Below, one piece after another: positions 1-8,018 of a stretch of 64,000 nt of DNA (the first letter of the stretch is position 1; the number at the start of each line of letters is the position of its first letter). The notes under the pieces were generated by a model. That model was not told the origin of the DNA. It was given only the letters and a program-made list of their open reading frames with translations, and did not search any database. This DNA is from Janibacter cremeus (lineage in GTDB: Bacteria; Actinomycetota; Actinomycetes; Actinomycetales; Dermatophilaceae): the NCBI RefSeq assembly GCF_013409205.1, contig NZ_JACCAE010000001.1:1798001-1862000 (forward strand), in the 5' to 3' direction. The translations under genes and the position numbers were made by a program.

Positions 1-32
1 TGCGCCCTCTGGACTCCTCGGGCGAGTGGGCG

Positions 33-431
33 ATGGCCGTCGTCGCGCTTCTCGTCGCCGTCGCCCTCCTGGGGTGGGCCATCACCCACCAGGTGAAGCG
101 ACAGCTGCGAGCGGGACACGAGACCGCCGTGCGCGTCCAGTCACTGCTGCTGCTGATCTACCTCGTCGTACCGCTGTTCGCGCTGGGGTACTTCGTCATC
201 GAGCAGCACAGCGGGAACCAGTTCGCGGATCTCGTCACGAAGACCGACGCGTTGTACTTCACCATGACAACCTTGGCCACGGTCGGCTTCGGGGACGTGC
301 ATGCGACCGGTCAGGTGGCCCGCGTGCTGGTGACGATCCAGATGGCCTTCAACCTCGTCTTCATCGGTGCGCTCGCCTCGGTCCTGTCCGACCAGATCCG
401 GCGCAGGGCGGAGAAGGTCGCGCAGCAGTGA
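33..431 (+). CDS. Small potassium-channel-type membrane protein
   Basis: Likely a minimal K+-selective (or K+-like) channel subunit in the cytoplasmic membrane. The protein has hydrophobic segments at about residues 2-17, 38-55 and 97-118, with a pore loop ending in TVGFGD (83-88), a good match to the K+ selectivity filter. A short basic tail follows the last helix, and no RCK/TrkA regulatory domain is present. At 132 residues it fits the small actinobacterial channel proteins. The frame stays open to the left edge of the window, so the true start could lie upstream; the ATG at 33 is the first one visible. It converges with the heliorhodopsin gene 88 bp away. Confidence 0.8.
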   Translation: MAVVALLVAVALLGWAITHQVKRQLRAGHETAVRVQSLLLLIYLVVPLFALGYFVIEQHSGNQFADLVTKTDALYFTMTTLATVGFGDVHATGQVARVLVTIQMAFNLVFIGALASVLSDQIRRRAEKVAQQ

Positions 432-519
432 GCGCTCTGCGTTGCGGTCCGCCATCTGCTGGGTCCCAGTGGTCGCCGGGCCGTCAAGAGTGGATCCACC
501 CGCGTGGTCGAGGCAGGGA

Positions 520-1281
520 TCATCCCGCGAGCGACCCCCCGAAGATCTGCCACGCCAGCGCGCTCTTCGCCACCAGGCTGAGGACAAGATAGACCTTCTC
601 GCCATAGGCGTAGTCGGCCCACCGGCCGATCTGCCGGTACTGCAGCCATTGGTTGAGCGCGAAGCTGATGAAGAAGACGAACAGCGAGGCGATGATGCCG
701 AGGACGAAGCCCGGGACCTCGGCGGCTCCGACGGTGTTCACCAGGATCGCCACCCACGGCGCAGCCCCGGCCACGCAGCCGAACCAGAAGGGGAGCATCG
801 TCGTCCTAGTGCGACCAGGTGGGTTCATCAGCTCCTGCACCCAGCCGAAGAGGATCATCGCGACATTGGCGCCGATGATGAGGATGACCTCGGTGATCCC
901 TGTCAGCCCGGTGTAGAAGCCGATGAGGATGATCATCAGAGTCGCGCTGACCGAGTACTCGACCCACCGGAACCGGTTGATGCCGGCACGTAGACCCCCT
1001 TCGTACCGCCTGCGCAGAGCGGTGGCGGTGAGCAGGTGGTCCAACGCCGCCAGAGCGAGGAACACCGCGATCGCTGCGCCGATCCGCACATCGAAGATCG
1101 CCTCCGGCGCCGGCGGTGCCGTTCCGGGCGGGCCTTGTGGATACTGCGAGGTGACCGTGATGGCGAAGTCACTGGCCAGCACGAGTACGAGCACGGCCTG
1201 GGCCGCGTGCAGCACGGTCAGGCCGATGTTCCAGACGCGTAGCCGGCCTAGACTCGCATCGGTGACTCCAGTGGCTTCCAT
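520..1281 (-). CDS. Heliorhodopsin
   Basis: Seven-helix retinal protein of the heliorhodopsin family, which sits inverted in the membrane relative to type-1 rhodopsins; its physiological role is still debated. The 253 residues equal the usual length. Family landmarks are visible: SLVAKSALAWQIF near the C-terminus places the retinal Schiff-base lysine at K239, FRWVEYS supplies the likely counterion E108, H25 and H82 occupy the conserved histidine positions, and LPFWFGC and MILFGWVQE are family signatures. ATG at 1281 has a strong GGAGG site 8 nt upstream. It is the last gene of a minus-strand run beginning at 3956, 59 bp after the SRPBCC gene. No carotenoid cleavage (blh-type) gene lies nearby, so retinal would have to come from elsewhere. 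Confidence 0.95.
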   Translation of the reverse strand: MEATGVTDASLGRLRVWNIGLTVLHAAQAVLVLVLASDFAITVTSQYPQGPPGTAPPAPEAIFDVRIGAAIAVFLALAALDHLLTATALRRRYEGGLRAGINRFRWVEYSVSATLMIILIGFYTGLTGITEVILIIGANVAMILFGWVQELMNPPGRTRTTMLPFWFGCVAGAAPWVAILVNTVGAAEVPGFVLGIIASLFVFFISFALNQWLQYRQIGRWADYAYGEKVYLVLSLVAKSALAWQIFGGSLAG

Positions 1282-1340
1282 GGCGTGATCCTCCCGGCGG
1301 CGTGCGTCCGCGGATGCGTCGGCCTCGTCGCCCAACTGTC

Positions 1341-1715
1341 TCACTCCTGACGCACGAGACGGCGGAGCGCGATGGTTGCGAGATGCGCGTAGACCCGGCT
1401 GATGACCGGCGGGCCGGTGACCTCGAGCCAGGTCTCGCAGCCGCGCGGGTGGCCGCGCACCCCGTGATCGAGGCGAAGGGGGAGGCCGAACGCGACAACC
1501 CGCCACCGCCACGTGTGCTCCGTGGGCGAGACCTCCTCGATGGTGAACGGGACACCGATACCACCGAAGGTGCGCACCACCCCCTTCGTCCCCGGTAGCA
1601 GCTGGGGGTGGGCGTACTCGACCGACCAGATCTGCGGGGACCAGCTGGACCACAGTCTCGGCTCGAGATAGCGCTGCCACGCCGTCTCCGCGGAGGCCGG
1701 ACCGGTCACGCTCAC
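1341..1715 (-). CDS. SRPBCC (START-like) family protein
   Basis: Small soluble protein with the START/Bet v1-like fold, a superfamily that binds hydrophobic ligands or acts as polyketide cyclase-like enzymes; the ligand cannot be told. The core runs from VSVTGPASAETAW through WSSWSPQIWSVEY and GTKGVVRTF to the C-terminal helix. I place the start at GTG 1715, shortly after the upstream stop and with GAGAGG in front. An in-frame ATG at 1766 would add 17 residues and overlap the upstream gene by 37 bp. It lies between an MpaB-type oxygenase and heliorhodopsin, suggesting a lipid or isoprenoid ligand, which is inference. Confidence 0.7.
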   Translation of the reverse strand: MSVTGPASAETAWQRYLEPRLWSSWSPQIWSVEYAHPQLLPGTKGVVRTFGGIGVPFTIEEVSPTEHTWRWRVVAFGLPLRLDHGVRGHPRGCETWLEVTGPPVISRVYAHLATIALRRLVRQE

Positions 1716-1729
1716 GCGTGCGGGGCCTC

Positions 1730-2608
1730 TCACTGTCGATCCTGATCGAGAGCAGACAGGCCCCATCGCACGAGACGCGTCCCCACGGCTCCGGCTGCGC
1801 CCGCGCCCCGGCGACGGGGCAGGCCGAGCTCCTCGCGGGCCCAGTCCGGAAGCAGGTCGACCGCACCCAGGGCCAGCAGCTGGTAGCCGGGGCGGGCGCC
1901 CCGTGGCAGAGGCGGCTCGCGGAGCAGGAAGACGGCGGCATCGCGGGCTGCCGGTGTTGCCTGCAGGTCGCAGCGGGCTGTTGCCAGGGCCGCATCGAGC
2001 TCCACGACGGTCATCGGCAGGTCCGTGGCGCCGAGCGCGGCCGCCGAGACCGCGCTCTGCGCGACGTAGGTGTCAGCCTCCTGCGGCGTCAGCGAGAGAG
2101 CGCCGTGGCGTTGGTGGCCGGTGAGGAATGACCACGCTTCGGCGATGTGGACCCAGCGCAGCAGAGCGGGGTCGCTGGCCCGGTAGGAGCGTCCCTCCGC
2201 GTCCTTCCCGCGGACGCGTTCGTGCACGCTGCGCACGGTGGTGATCGCCTCCTGGGCGTGCTCGATGGTGCCGAACGTCGTCGTCGCGAGGTAGTGGCTG
2301 GTGCGCTGCAACCGCCCCCACGGATCGCCGCGGTACCCGCTGTGCCCGGCAACGCCGGCCATCGCAGAGGGGTGCAGGGACTGCAGGAGCAGTGCCGTGA
2401 TCCCGGCGGGGAACATCGATGCATCGCTGTGCACCCGCCAGATCGGGTCCGTGGGTGCGAACCACCGGGGGCCGGGGGTGTCCCAGATCCGCGCGTGGGC
2501 CGCGTCCGCATCGGGTCCGGCCACCCTGGAGCGAACGGCCTCTCCGATGCGACGACGCAGGTCCGGCACTCCCGATCCGGCGGTCATCGGCAACCGTGTG
2601 CAGGCCAT
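1730..2608 (-). CDS. MpaB/latex-clearing-type oxygenase (DUF2236)
   Basis: Member of the DUF2236 family, which includes fungal MpaB and the rubber-cleaving latex-clearing proteins, b-type haem oxygenases that cut isoprenoid chains. Visible features are the family core around LQSLHPSAMAGVAGHSGYR, the DPWGRLQRTSHYL stretch, and ERVRGKDAEGRSYRASD leading to LLRWVH with a candidate haem-ligand histidine. No signal peptide is present. The ATG at 2608 immediately follows the stop of the upstream hydrolase with GGAG just before it; an ATG seven codons later lacks a ribosome site. The substrate is unknown. Its position two genes before a retinal protein is suggestive, but there is no evidence that it makes retinal. 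Confidence 0.8.
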   Translation of the reverse strand: MACTRLPMTAGSGVPDLRRRIGEAVRSRVAGPDADAAHARIWDTPGPRWFAPTDPIWRVHSDASMFPAGITALLLQSLHPSAMAGVAGHSGYRGDPWGRLQRTSHYLATTTFGTIEHAQEAITTVRSVHERVRGKDAEGRSYRASDPALLRWVHIAEAWSFLTGHQRHGALSLTPQEADTYVAQSAVSAAALGATDLPMTVVELDAALATARCDLQATPAARDAAVFLLREPPLPRGARPGYQLLALGAVDLLPDWAREELGLPRRRGAGAAGAVGTRLVRWGLSALDQDRQ

Positions 2609-2609
2609 G

Positions 2610-3956
2610 TCACTCCAGGCCTGCGACGAGGTCGGCGGCGAGCTGGACCGAGCGGTTGTCCTCGCGGCTCGGCGTGAACCCCAGGCGCACCACGACGAGA
2701 TCCTGCGACGGCACCACGGTGATGCTCTGCCCGTCGTGTCCCTGCGCGAAGTAGGCGTCCTCGGGCAGCTCGGAGTGCACGAGGCTTCCGTCGGGTCGGC
2801 TGTTGACCCACCAGCCGCTCGCGTAGGCCTGCCCGTCAGCGTCGACGCTCGTCGGTGTCGTGGACTCCTTGATCCACCCGCGGGGGAGCAACCGGTCGCC
2901 GTCCCAGACGCCGTCCTGCAGCGCGAACTGGCCGACGGCGGCCCAGTCGAGCGGTGTCGCCCACATGTAGGAGCTGCACACCGGCGTGCCGGAGGCATCC
3001 GGCTCCAGCACGGCGCTGCTCAGACCCAGGGGAGCGAAGATCTCCTGTCGGGGCAGGTCCGCCCCGACCCCGGATCGGTCGGTGAGGATCGAGCACAGCA
3101 ACGTGGTGCTGCCGCTGGAGTACTGGAAAAAGTCCCCCGGCTCGTGCGCCAACTCCTGGGAGGCGACGTAGGAGCCCATGTCCCCCTCGAGGTAGAGCAT
3201 CCGGGTGATCGGCGTCCCCAGCGCGTACGTCTCGTCCCAGGACAACCCGCTGGTCATCCGCAGCAGGTTCTCGACGGTGATCTGATCACGTCCGTCGTCC
3301 CACTCCGGGCGCAGATGGTCGTCCTCGAGGTCGATCACGTCCTGCTTGACCAGCCGGCCGGTCAGCAGGTTCGTCACGCTCTTGGCCATCGACCACCCCA
3401 GCTGTGGGGTCTTGCGATCGAAGCCCTCCGCGTACCTCTCGGCGACGAGCTCACCGTCCTTGAGGACGACGACCGCGCGGGTGCCCAGGTCCTGCTGCTC
3501 CTGCGACGACAGGTCCTGGCCGAAGGCGGTGTCGAGTGCCGCCTCGACGGCCGGTGAGGGCGTCGGCTCCCCGGGGTCGGCATAGGGGTTGGCCGATGCC
3601 GTCACCGCGGTCGGCTCGGCGAGCTCGGGGCGCTCGTCGGCCAGGGTGCACCCGTAGCCGTCGGTGGCCCATGCGCGCTGCTTGCTGAGCGCACCGAGCA
3701 CGCTGGAGGTGGCACCGTCCTGGTCGACGTCGCTGGTCAGCAGTGGGACCAGTGGGTTGGGCGGGAGGTCGTCACCGGGATCCTCGCGTCCGGCAACCTG
3801 GTGCAGGGCACACGCATTGTGGGCGGCGTACCCGGTGCCGGTGAGCAGCAACGGTCGGGCGTACCAGTACCCGCCGACCACCGCGACGAGCACGATGACC
3901 AGGAGAGCCAGCAGGGCAACGCGAAGGCGGGACACGGGCTCAGGATAGTTGCCCAT
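2610..3956 (-). CDS. Membrane-anchored serine hydrolase, beta-lactamase class C family
   Basis: Penicillin-binding-protein-like serine hydrolase (448 residues) held outside the membrane by an N-terminal anchor (about residues 10-30). Catalytic motifs of the class C/esterase family are visible: SMAK as the SxxK nucleophile motif, YSSGS as the YxS/N-type motif, and HDGQS in the position of the third, KTG-like, motif. Such proteins include esterases, D-aminopeptidases and divergent lactamases, so the substrate is open. It opens a tightly packed minus-strand run that ends with heliorhodopsin. The first ATG has only a weak, close GAGGA, so the start is moderately certain. Confidence 0.85.
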   Translation of the reverse strand: MGNYPEPVSRLRVALLALLVIVLVAVVGGYWYARPLLLTGTGYAAHNACALHQVAGREDPGDDLPPNPLVPLLTSDVDQDGATSSVLGALSKQRAWATDGYGCTLADERPELAEPTAVTASANPYADPGEPTPSPAVEAALDTAFGQDLSSQEQQDLGTRAVVVLKDGELVAERYAEGFDRKTPQLGWSMAKSVTNLLTGRLVKQDVIDLEDDHLRPEWDDGRDQITVENLLRMTSGLSWDETYALGTPITRMLYLEGDMGSYVASQELAHEPGDFFQYSSGSTTLLCSILTDRSGVGADLPRQEIFAPLGLSSAVLEPDASGTPVCSSYMWATPLDWAAVGQFALQDGVWDGDRLLPRGWIKESTTPTSVDADGQAYASGWWVNSRPDGSLVHSELPEDAYFAQGHDGQSITVVPSQDLVVVRLGFTPSREDNRSVQLAADLVAGLE

Positions 3957-4049
3957 TCCTCGAGGGGTGCCGCACTATGGTCCTGCGCGCGAGTACGCGG
4001 GCGATCCCTCGTAGCTGACAGCAGCTCTTCTCGACAGGACCGATGCCCC

Positions 4050-4883
4050 GTGCGCATCTCCACCCGAGTCATCGCGATACTGGCCTCTGCCATGCTCATC
4101 GTGCCGACGGCATCGATCGCGGCCGGGAGCCCGGCGCACGCCGCCGCCAAGAAGGTCTCCGCCTCCGTCCTGCTCGCGCAGCTACCGGTCGCCGCTGAGC
4201 GGCACAGGTCCACGTACGCACGGACGAAGTTCACGCACTGGACCGACGCGGACCGGGATCGCTGCAACACCCGGGCCGAGGTGCTGATGGCCGAGTCGAG
4301 GAAGAAGGCCACCCGCACCAGGCCTTGCACCGTCAGGACCGGGTCGTGGACGTCCCGGTACGACAACAGGCGCTTCTCCCGAGCCTCCGATCTCGACATC
4401 GACCACGTGGTCGCCCTGAAGGAGGCGTGGGAGTCCGGGGCGTCGTCCTGGTCCGCAGCCAGACGACAGGGGTTCGCCAACGACCTGGGTTACGGCCCGT
4501 CCCTGATCGCGGTCTCCGCGAGCACGAACAGGTCGAAGTCGGATCGCGACCCCGCCCAGTGGATGCCGCGCAGCAGTCGCTGCTGGTACGCCGGCCACTG
4601 GGTGGCGGTGAAGTGGCGGTGGGGTCTGAAGGTGGACCGCAGCGAGAAGGCGGCGCTGAAGCGAGCGTTGTCGACCTGCTCCAGCCGCACCCGCATGGTC
4701 GTCAAGCCGAGCAAGGGCAAGAGTGCCGTCGTGGCGCGGCCACAGCCCTCACGGGGCAATGACCCGCGGTTCGGCACCTGCTCCGAGGCCATTTCAGCGG
4801 GATACGGGCCCTACCGTCGAGGCTCGGTCGAGTACGGCTGGTACCGCGACGGGGACAAGGACGGCATCGCCTGCGAGAGGTGA
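4050..4883 (+). CDS. Secreted HNH-type nuclease with excalibur domain
   Basis: Predicted extracellular nuclease of 277 residues. An N-terminal signal peptide ends near AGSPAHAAA. The DUF1524/HNH core contains DLDIDHVVALKEAWESGAS with the catalytic DH pair, followed by NRSKSDRDPAQWMP. The C-terminus is an excalibur calcium-binding domain recognisable by RGSVEYGWYRDGDKDGIACER and paired cysteines. Likely roles are DNA degradation for nutrient use or competition. GTG at 4050 is chosen because AGGAC lies a suitable distance upstream and it begins a good signal peptide. Confidence 0.88.
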   Translation: MRISTRVIAILASAMLIVPTASIAAGSPAHAAAKKVSASVLLAQLPVAAERHRSTYARTKFTHWTDADRDRCNTRAEVLMAESRKKATRTRPCTVRTGSWTSRYDNRRFSRASDLDIDHVVALKEAWESGASSWSAARRQGFANDLGYGPSLIAVSASTNRSKSDRDPAQWMPRSSRCWYAGHWVAVKWRWGLKVDRSEKAALKRALSTCSSRTRMVVKPSKGKSAVVARPQPSRGNDPRFGTCSEAISAGYGPYRRGSVEYGWYRDGDKDGIACER

Positions 4884-4915
4884 CCGACCCCCCCCCTTCG
4901 CGATGCCGCGATGGC

Positions 4916-5374
4916 CTACTCGCACGACGCACGGTGGGGGCCGTCGGGCAGCGTCGTCCAGGTGCTCGGATCGACCACAGGGAAACGCCGCCCCGTCACC
5001 TCGCCCGGCGTGATGCGGATGAACCTGTCCTTCTCGCCTCCCTGCCACGGGAAGAGCGGCAGGTCGAGGGTGTCCATCAGGTCCCCGATCTCGGCGATGC
5101 TGTGCGCCTTGCCCTTGACGACCACGCTCCAGGCCCGGTTGGTCCGTGGGTCGTAGCCGTCGGCCTCGAGGGCGACGGCGCCGGACAGCGCGCCGGCGAC
5201 CTTGCTCCCTTCGCCCGTGCGGAAGACCACGGTGCCCTGGTCGAGCGCGTAGTTGATGGGGAAGATGTCGGGCTGGTCGTCCACGACCACGGCCAGACGC
5301 CCGACCGTGGTCGTGCGCATCAGGGACCAGCAGGTGTCGACCGAGAGGTGCTCGATCTCGTCTGTCGCGGCCAT
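4916..5374 (-). CDS. Pyridoxamine-5'-phosphate-oxidase-fold flavin-binding protein
   Basis: 152-residue protein of the split-barrel PNPOx-like superfamily, whose members bind FMN or F420 and act as small reductases. Seen: TTTVGRLAVVVDDQPDIFPINY at the start of the barrel, then FRTGEGSK, a common phosphate-binding turn of the family, and WSVVVKGKAH. A good GAGGGA ribosome site precedes the ATG at 5374. It stands alone on the minus strand between the HNH nuclease and the methyltransferase. The substrate is unknown. Confidence 0.85.
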   Translation of the reverse strand: MAATDEIEHLSVDTCWSLMRTTTVGRLAVVVDDQPDIFPINYALDQGTVVFRTGEGSKVAGALSGAVALEADGYDPRTNRAWSVVVKGKAHSIAEIGDLMDTLDLPLFPWQGGEKDRFIRITPGEVTGRRFPVVDPSTWTTLPDGPHRASCE

Positions 5375-5451
5375 CGTCCCTCGCCCCCTTCATCAGATAC
5401 CTCGAGGCTATCCCCGCTGGCCCCCGCGCGACAGGGGGGACCAGCGAACGG

Positions 5452-6135
5452 TCAGCGGCGTACAGCGCGCACGACCACGTCGTGGAGCGTGGTGTCCTTC
5501 CCTCCCGGACCGGTGACCGTCCGGCGGGACTCGGCCGCGGTGACGACGTCCCACTCCTGGGGGTCCAGGCGCGTGGCCGCATCGTCCGCCCGCACGGAGG
5601 CGGCAGCCGGTGGATGGTTGTCGTGCGCGTGGTGGTCGCCCCCGTGCCCATGGCCGTGCTCGTGCGCATGATCGTGCCCGTCGCCATCGTGACCAGTGCG
5701 ATGCAGGTGTCCGACGAGCAACAGGGTGCCACCGGGCGCCACCCACTCCGCGAGGCGCTGGTAGAAGTCCAGCTGCGGGATGGACGGGTGGGCGTAGTGC
5801 GTCGTCACCAGGTCGAAGGTGCCCTCCGGCGTCCACGTCGACAGGTCCGCCTCGACCCAGCGGATGCCGTCGACGTCGTGCTCTGCGGCACGCCGGGATG
5901 CCTTCGCCAGGGCCTCGGCCGCGACGTCCACCGCGGTGACCTGCCAGCCCTGCTCGGCGAGCCAGATCGCCTCCGCGCCGGCGCCGCAGCCGGCCTCGAG
6001 TGCCGAGCCCGGAGTCAGCGATCCGGTCTCGGCCACGAGGTGCGGGTTGGGCGGGTTGGTGCGCATGGATGACTCCCGGTGCCCGGGGTCCTGCCAGCGC
6101 TGGTCCCAGTACTCCTTGTCGAAGTCGTGGGTCAT
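5452..6135 (-). CDS. SAM-dependent methyltransferase with histidine-rich loop
   Basis: Class I methyltransferase of 227 residues. The SAM-binding motif ALEAGCGAGAEA is at about residues 45-56, followed by VTAVDVAAEAL. Between the strand GGTLLLVGH and the C-terminal part lies an insertion rich in histidine (residues 143-174, 13 His of 32), looking like a metal-binding loop similar to those in nickel or zinc chaperones. Its ATG overlaps the stop of the upstream reductase (TGATG), so the two are translationally coupled. The family resembles TehB-like detoxifying methyltransferases, which fits a redox partner; the actual substrate is not known. Confidence 0.88.
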   Translation of the reverse strand: MTHDFDKEYWDQRWQDPGHRESSMRTNPPNPHLVAETGSLTPGSALEAGCGAGAEAIWLAEQGWQVTAVDVAAEALAKASRRAAEHDVDGIRWVEADLSTWTPEGTFDLVTTHYAHPSIPQLDFYQRLAEWVAPGGTLLLVGHLHRTGHDGDGHDHAHEHGHGHGGDHHAHDNHPPAAASVRADDAATRLDPQEWDVVTAAESRRTVTGPGGKDTTLHDVVVRAVRR

Positions 6136-7100
6136 CACGCCACCTCCTGGCCCGCTCGGACCGTCGCGGCCACGTCGGACATGACCAGGTCGGCGTTGAT
6201 CTGCGCTCCCGCGCGGGTGCCCTGCGCGGCCGCGGCCCCCACCTGTGCGGACAGGTCCGAGGAGTTGCCGGCGGCCCACACCCCGGGCACGCAGGTGCGG
6301 CCCATCTCGTCGGACGCGATGTAGGAGCCGGCCCCCATGGGGTGCGGCGTGGCCTCGAGCCCGATCCCGGCGAAGGGGGTGGCCCGGGCGACCATCTGCG
6401 TCGCCACGACGACGGATTCGGGCCTGATCAGACGGCCGTCCGTCAGCCGCACTCCGCTCAGGACCCCGTCACAGCTCTCCACAGCGGAGACCTTGCCCTC
6501 GACCACGGGGACGCCGATCGCGGCCAGCTGCGCGCGGCCCTCGTCCGGGATGTCTGCGCCGTTGGTCAGGAACTGCACACTGTCACTCAGCTGGCTGAAG
6601 AGCAGCGCCTGGTGCACCGACATCGGGCCGCTCGCGATGACGGCGATCTGCTGATCGCGCACTTCCCACCCGTGGCAGTACGGGCAGTGCAGGACGCCGT
6701 GGCCCCACTGCTCGCGCACCCCCGGGATGTCGGGCAGCTCGTCGACCAGTCCGGTGGCGATGAGGAGCCGCCGGGCCTGCAGCAACTGCCCGCTGCCGAG
6801 CTCGACCGCGAAGCCCTCCTCGGCCCGGGTCACGCCCACGACGGTGTCGGAGATGATCTCGCCCCCGTAGTCGCGCACCTCCTCCCGGCCGCGGGCCAGC
6901 AGCTCGAGCGGGTTGATCCCCTCGAGGCCGAGCAGGGCGTGCACGCCGTCGGCGGGTGCATTCCTCGGCGCTCCCGCGTCCACGACCGTGACGTGCCGAC
7001 GGGAACGCGCCAAGGTCACCGCGCCAGCGAGCCCGGCGGCACCGCCACCGATGACCACCGCGTCCCGCACCGGGCCCACGGCCATTGTCGAATCAGACAT
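6135..7100 (-). CDS. Thioredoxin-reductase-like FAD/NAD(P) oxidoreductase
   Basis: 321-residue flavoprotein of the two-dinucleotide-fold type. The N-terminal FAD motif VVIGGGAAGLAGAVTLARS is present, the redox disulfide is CPYC at C139/C142 followed by HGWE, and GVWAAGNSSD is the second FAD contact. The CPYCHGWE form is typical of actinobacterial proteins that pair with a small methyltransferase rather than of housekeeping TrxB (CATC). ATG at 7100 is chosen because GGAGG lies just upstream; an in-frame extension to 7178 has no support. It forms a two-gene unit with the methyltransferase. Confidence 0.88.
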   Translation of the reverse strand: MSDSTMAVGPVRDAVVIGGGAAGLAGAVTLARSRRHVTVVDAGAPRNAPADGVHALLGLEGINPLELLARGREEVRDYGGEIISDTVVGVTRAEEGFAVELGSGQLLQARRLLIATGLVDELPDIPGVREQWGHGVLHCPYCHGWEVRDQQIAVIASGPMSVHQALLFSQLSDSVQFLTNGADIPDEGRAQLAAIGVPVVEGKVSAVESCDGVLSGVRLTDGRLIRPESVVVATQMVARATPFAGIGLEATPHPMGAGSYIASDEMGRTCVPGVWAAGNSSDLSAQVGAAAAQGTRAGAQINADLVMSDVAATVRAGQEVA

Positions 7101-7184
7101 CTTTTTCCTCCGCACAGTTCGGGCCGCTGGGTGCGACCGCGTCATGTCGAGGATGCGCCCCCCTTCGCTCCTCGGCAAACTACG

Positions 7185-7198
7185 TTGCCGAATGGCAA
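7185..7198. promoter_or_regulatory. Inverted repeat TTGCC-N4-GGCAA upstream of the reductase/methyltransferase unit
   Basis: A perfect 14-bp palindrome sits about 85-100 bp upstream of the reductase start, in the gap between the CstR-like gene and the reductase. A further TTTGCC on the minus strand lies 20 bp away on the same DNA face. The layout suits an operator for an unidentified regulator of the minus-strand unit. No regulator gene is adjacent that obviously matches. Inference only. Confidence 0.35.
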
Positions 7199-7248
7199 AA
7201 GTGGGGTCTCATGACAGCCCCACGGGCCGCGTGGGTCCATCTGCTGAA

Positions 7249-7533
<285 letters not shown>

Positions 7534-7944
7534 TCAGGCGGGTGAGCCGACGCGGGTCGGCAGCGCGGTCAGGGCGGCGTCGAGTCGCGTGCGCGCCTCG
7601 CTGGCAACGTCCTTCAGCTGCTCATTCTCCGTCACGCCGACCATCACGTCGGGATCGAGCGCTTCCACGAGGGTGCGCCGGTTCCCATCGGCGCGTACGA
7701 CGATGTTGCAGGGGAGGAGCAGGCCGATCGAGGCCTCCTGGGCGACGGCCTTCTCGGCCAGTTGCGGGCGGCAGGCGCCGAGGATGACGTGCGGGTCGAT
7801 GTCGGCTCCGACCTTCGCCTTCAGGGTCGCAGCCAGGTCGATCTCGGTGAGGACCCCGAAGCCCTGGTCGGCCAGCGCCTCACGGGTGGCGGCCAACGTC
7901 TCGTCGAACGGGGCGTCCACGGCGGTGGTGATGGCGTACTGCAT
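7534..7944 (-). CDS. DUF302 family protein
   Basis: 136-residue cytosolic protein of the DUF302 family, of unknown biochemical role but often found with sulfur or thiol detoxification genes. Recognisable features are FDETLAATREALADQGFGVLTEID, the turn HVILGACRPQLAEKA with one cysteine, and IGLLLPCNIVVRADG with a second. It is the first gene of the minus-strand unit with the CstR-like repressor, starts at an ATG with GGAG upstream, and diverges from the metallo-hydrolase across the operator palindrome. Confidence 0.85.
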   Translation of the reverse strand: MQYAITTAVDAPFDETLAATREALADQGFGVLTEIDLAATLKAKVGADIDPHVILGACRPQLAEKAVAQEASIGLLLPCNIVVRADGNRRTLVEALDPDVMVGVTENEQLKDVASEARTRLDAALTALPTRVGSPA

Positions 7945-7981
7945 GTCGCTCTCCTTCGTTGCACGGCCGCGTCGGCCGATG

Positions 7982-8008
7982 TTGACACCATACCCCCAGG
8001 GGTATTAA
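7982..8008 (+). promoter_or_regulatory. Promoter with CsoR/CstR-type operator between divergent sulfur genes
   Basis: The 16-bp sequence ATACCCCCAGGGGTAT (7990-8005) is a near-perfect palindrome with the AT-flanked C-tract/G-tract form known for CsoR/CstR operators. On the plus strand it sits between a consensus -35 TTGACA (7982-7987) and a -10-like TATTAA (8003-8008), so a bound repressor would block RNA polymerase. It can also control the divergent DUF302-repressor unit. The 15-bp spacer is short, and the predicted start of transcription would lie close to the ATG at 8019. Confidence 0.75.
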
Positions 8009-8018
8009 TTTGTCACCC

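Noticed and set aside
1730..2608. Calling the MpaB-type gene a retinal-forming oxygenase for the heliorhodopsin
   Set aside because: The family is unrelated to blh/RPE65-type carotenoid oxygenases, and no sequence evidence supports retinal formation.
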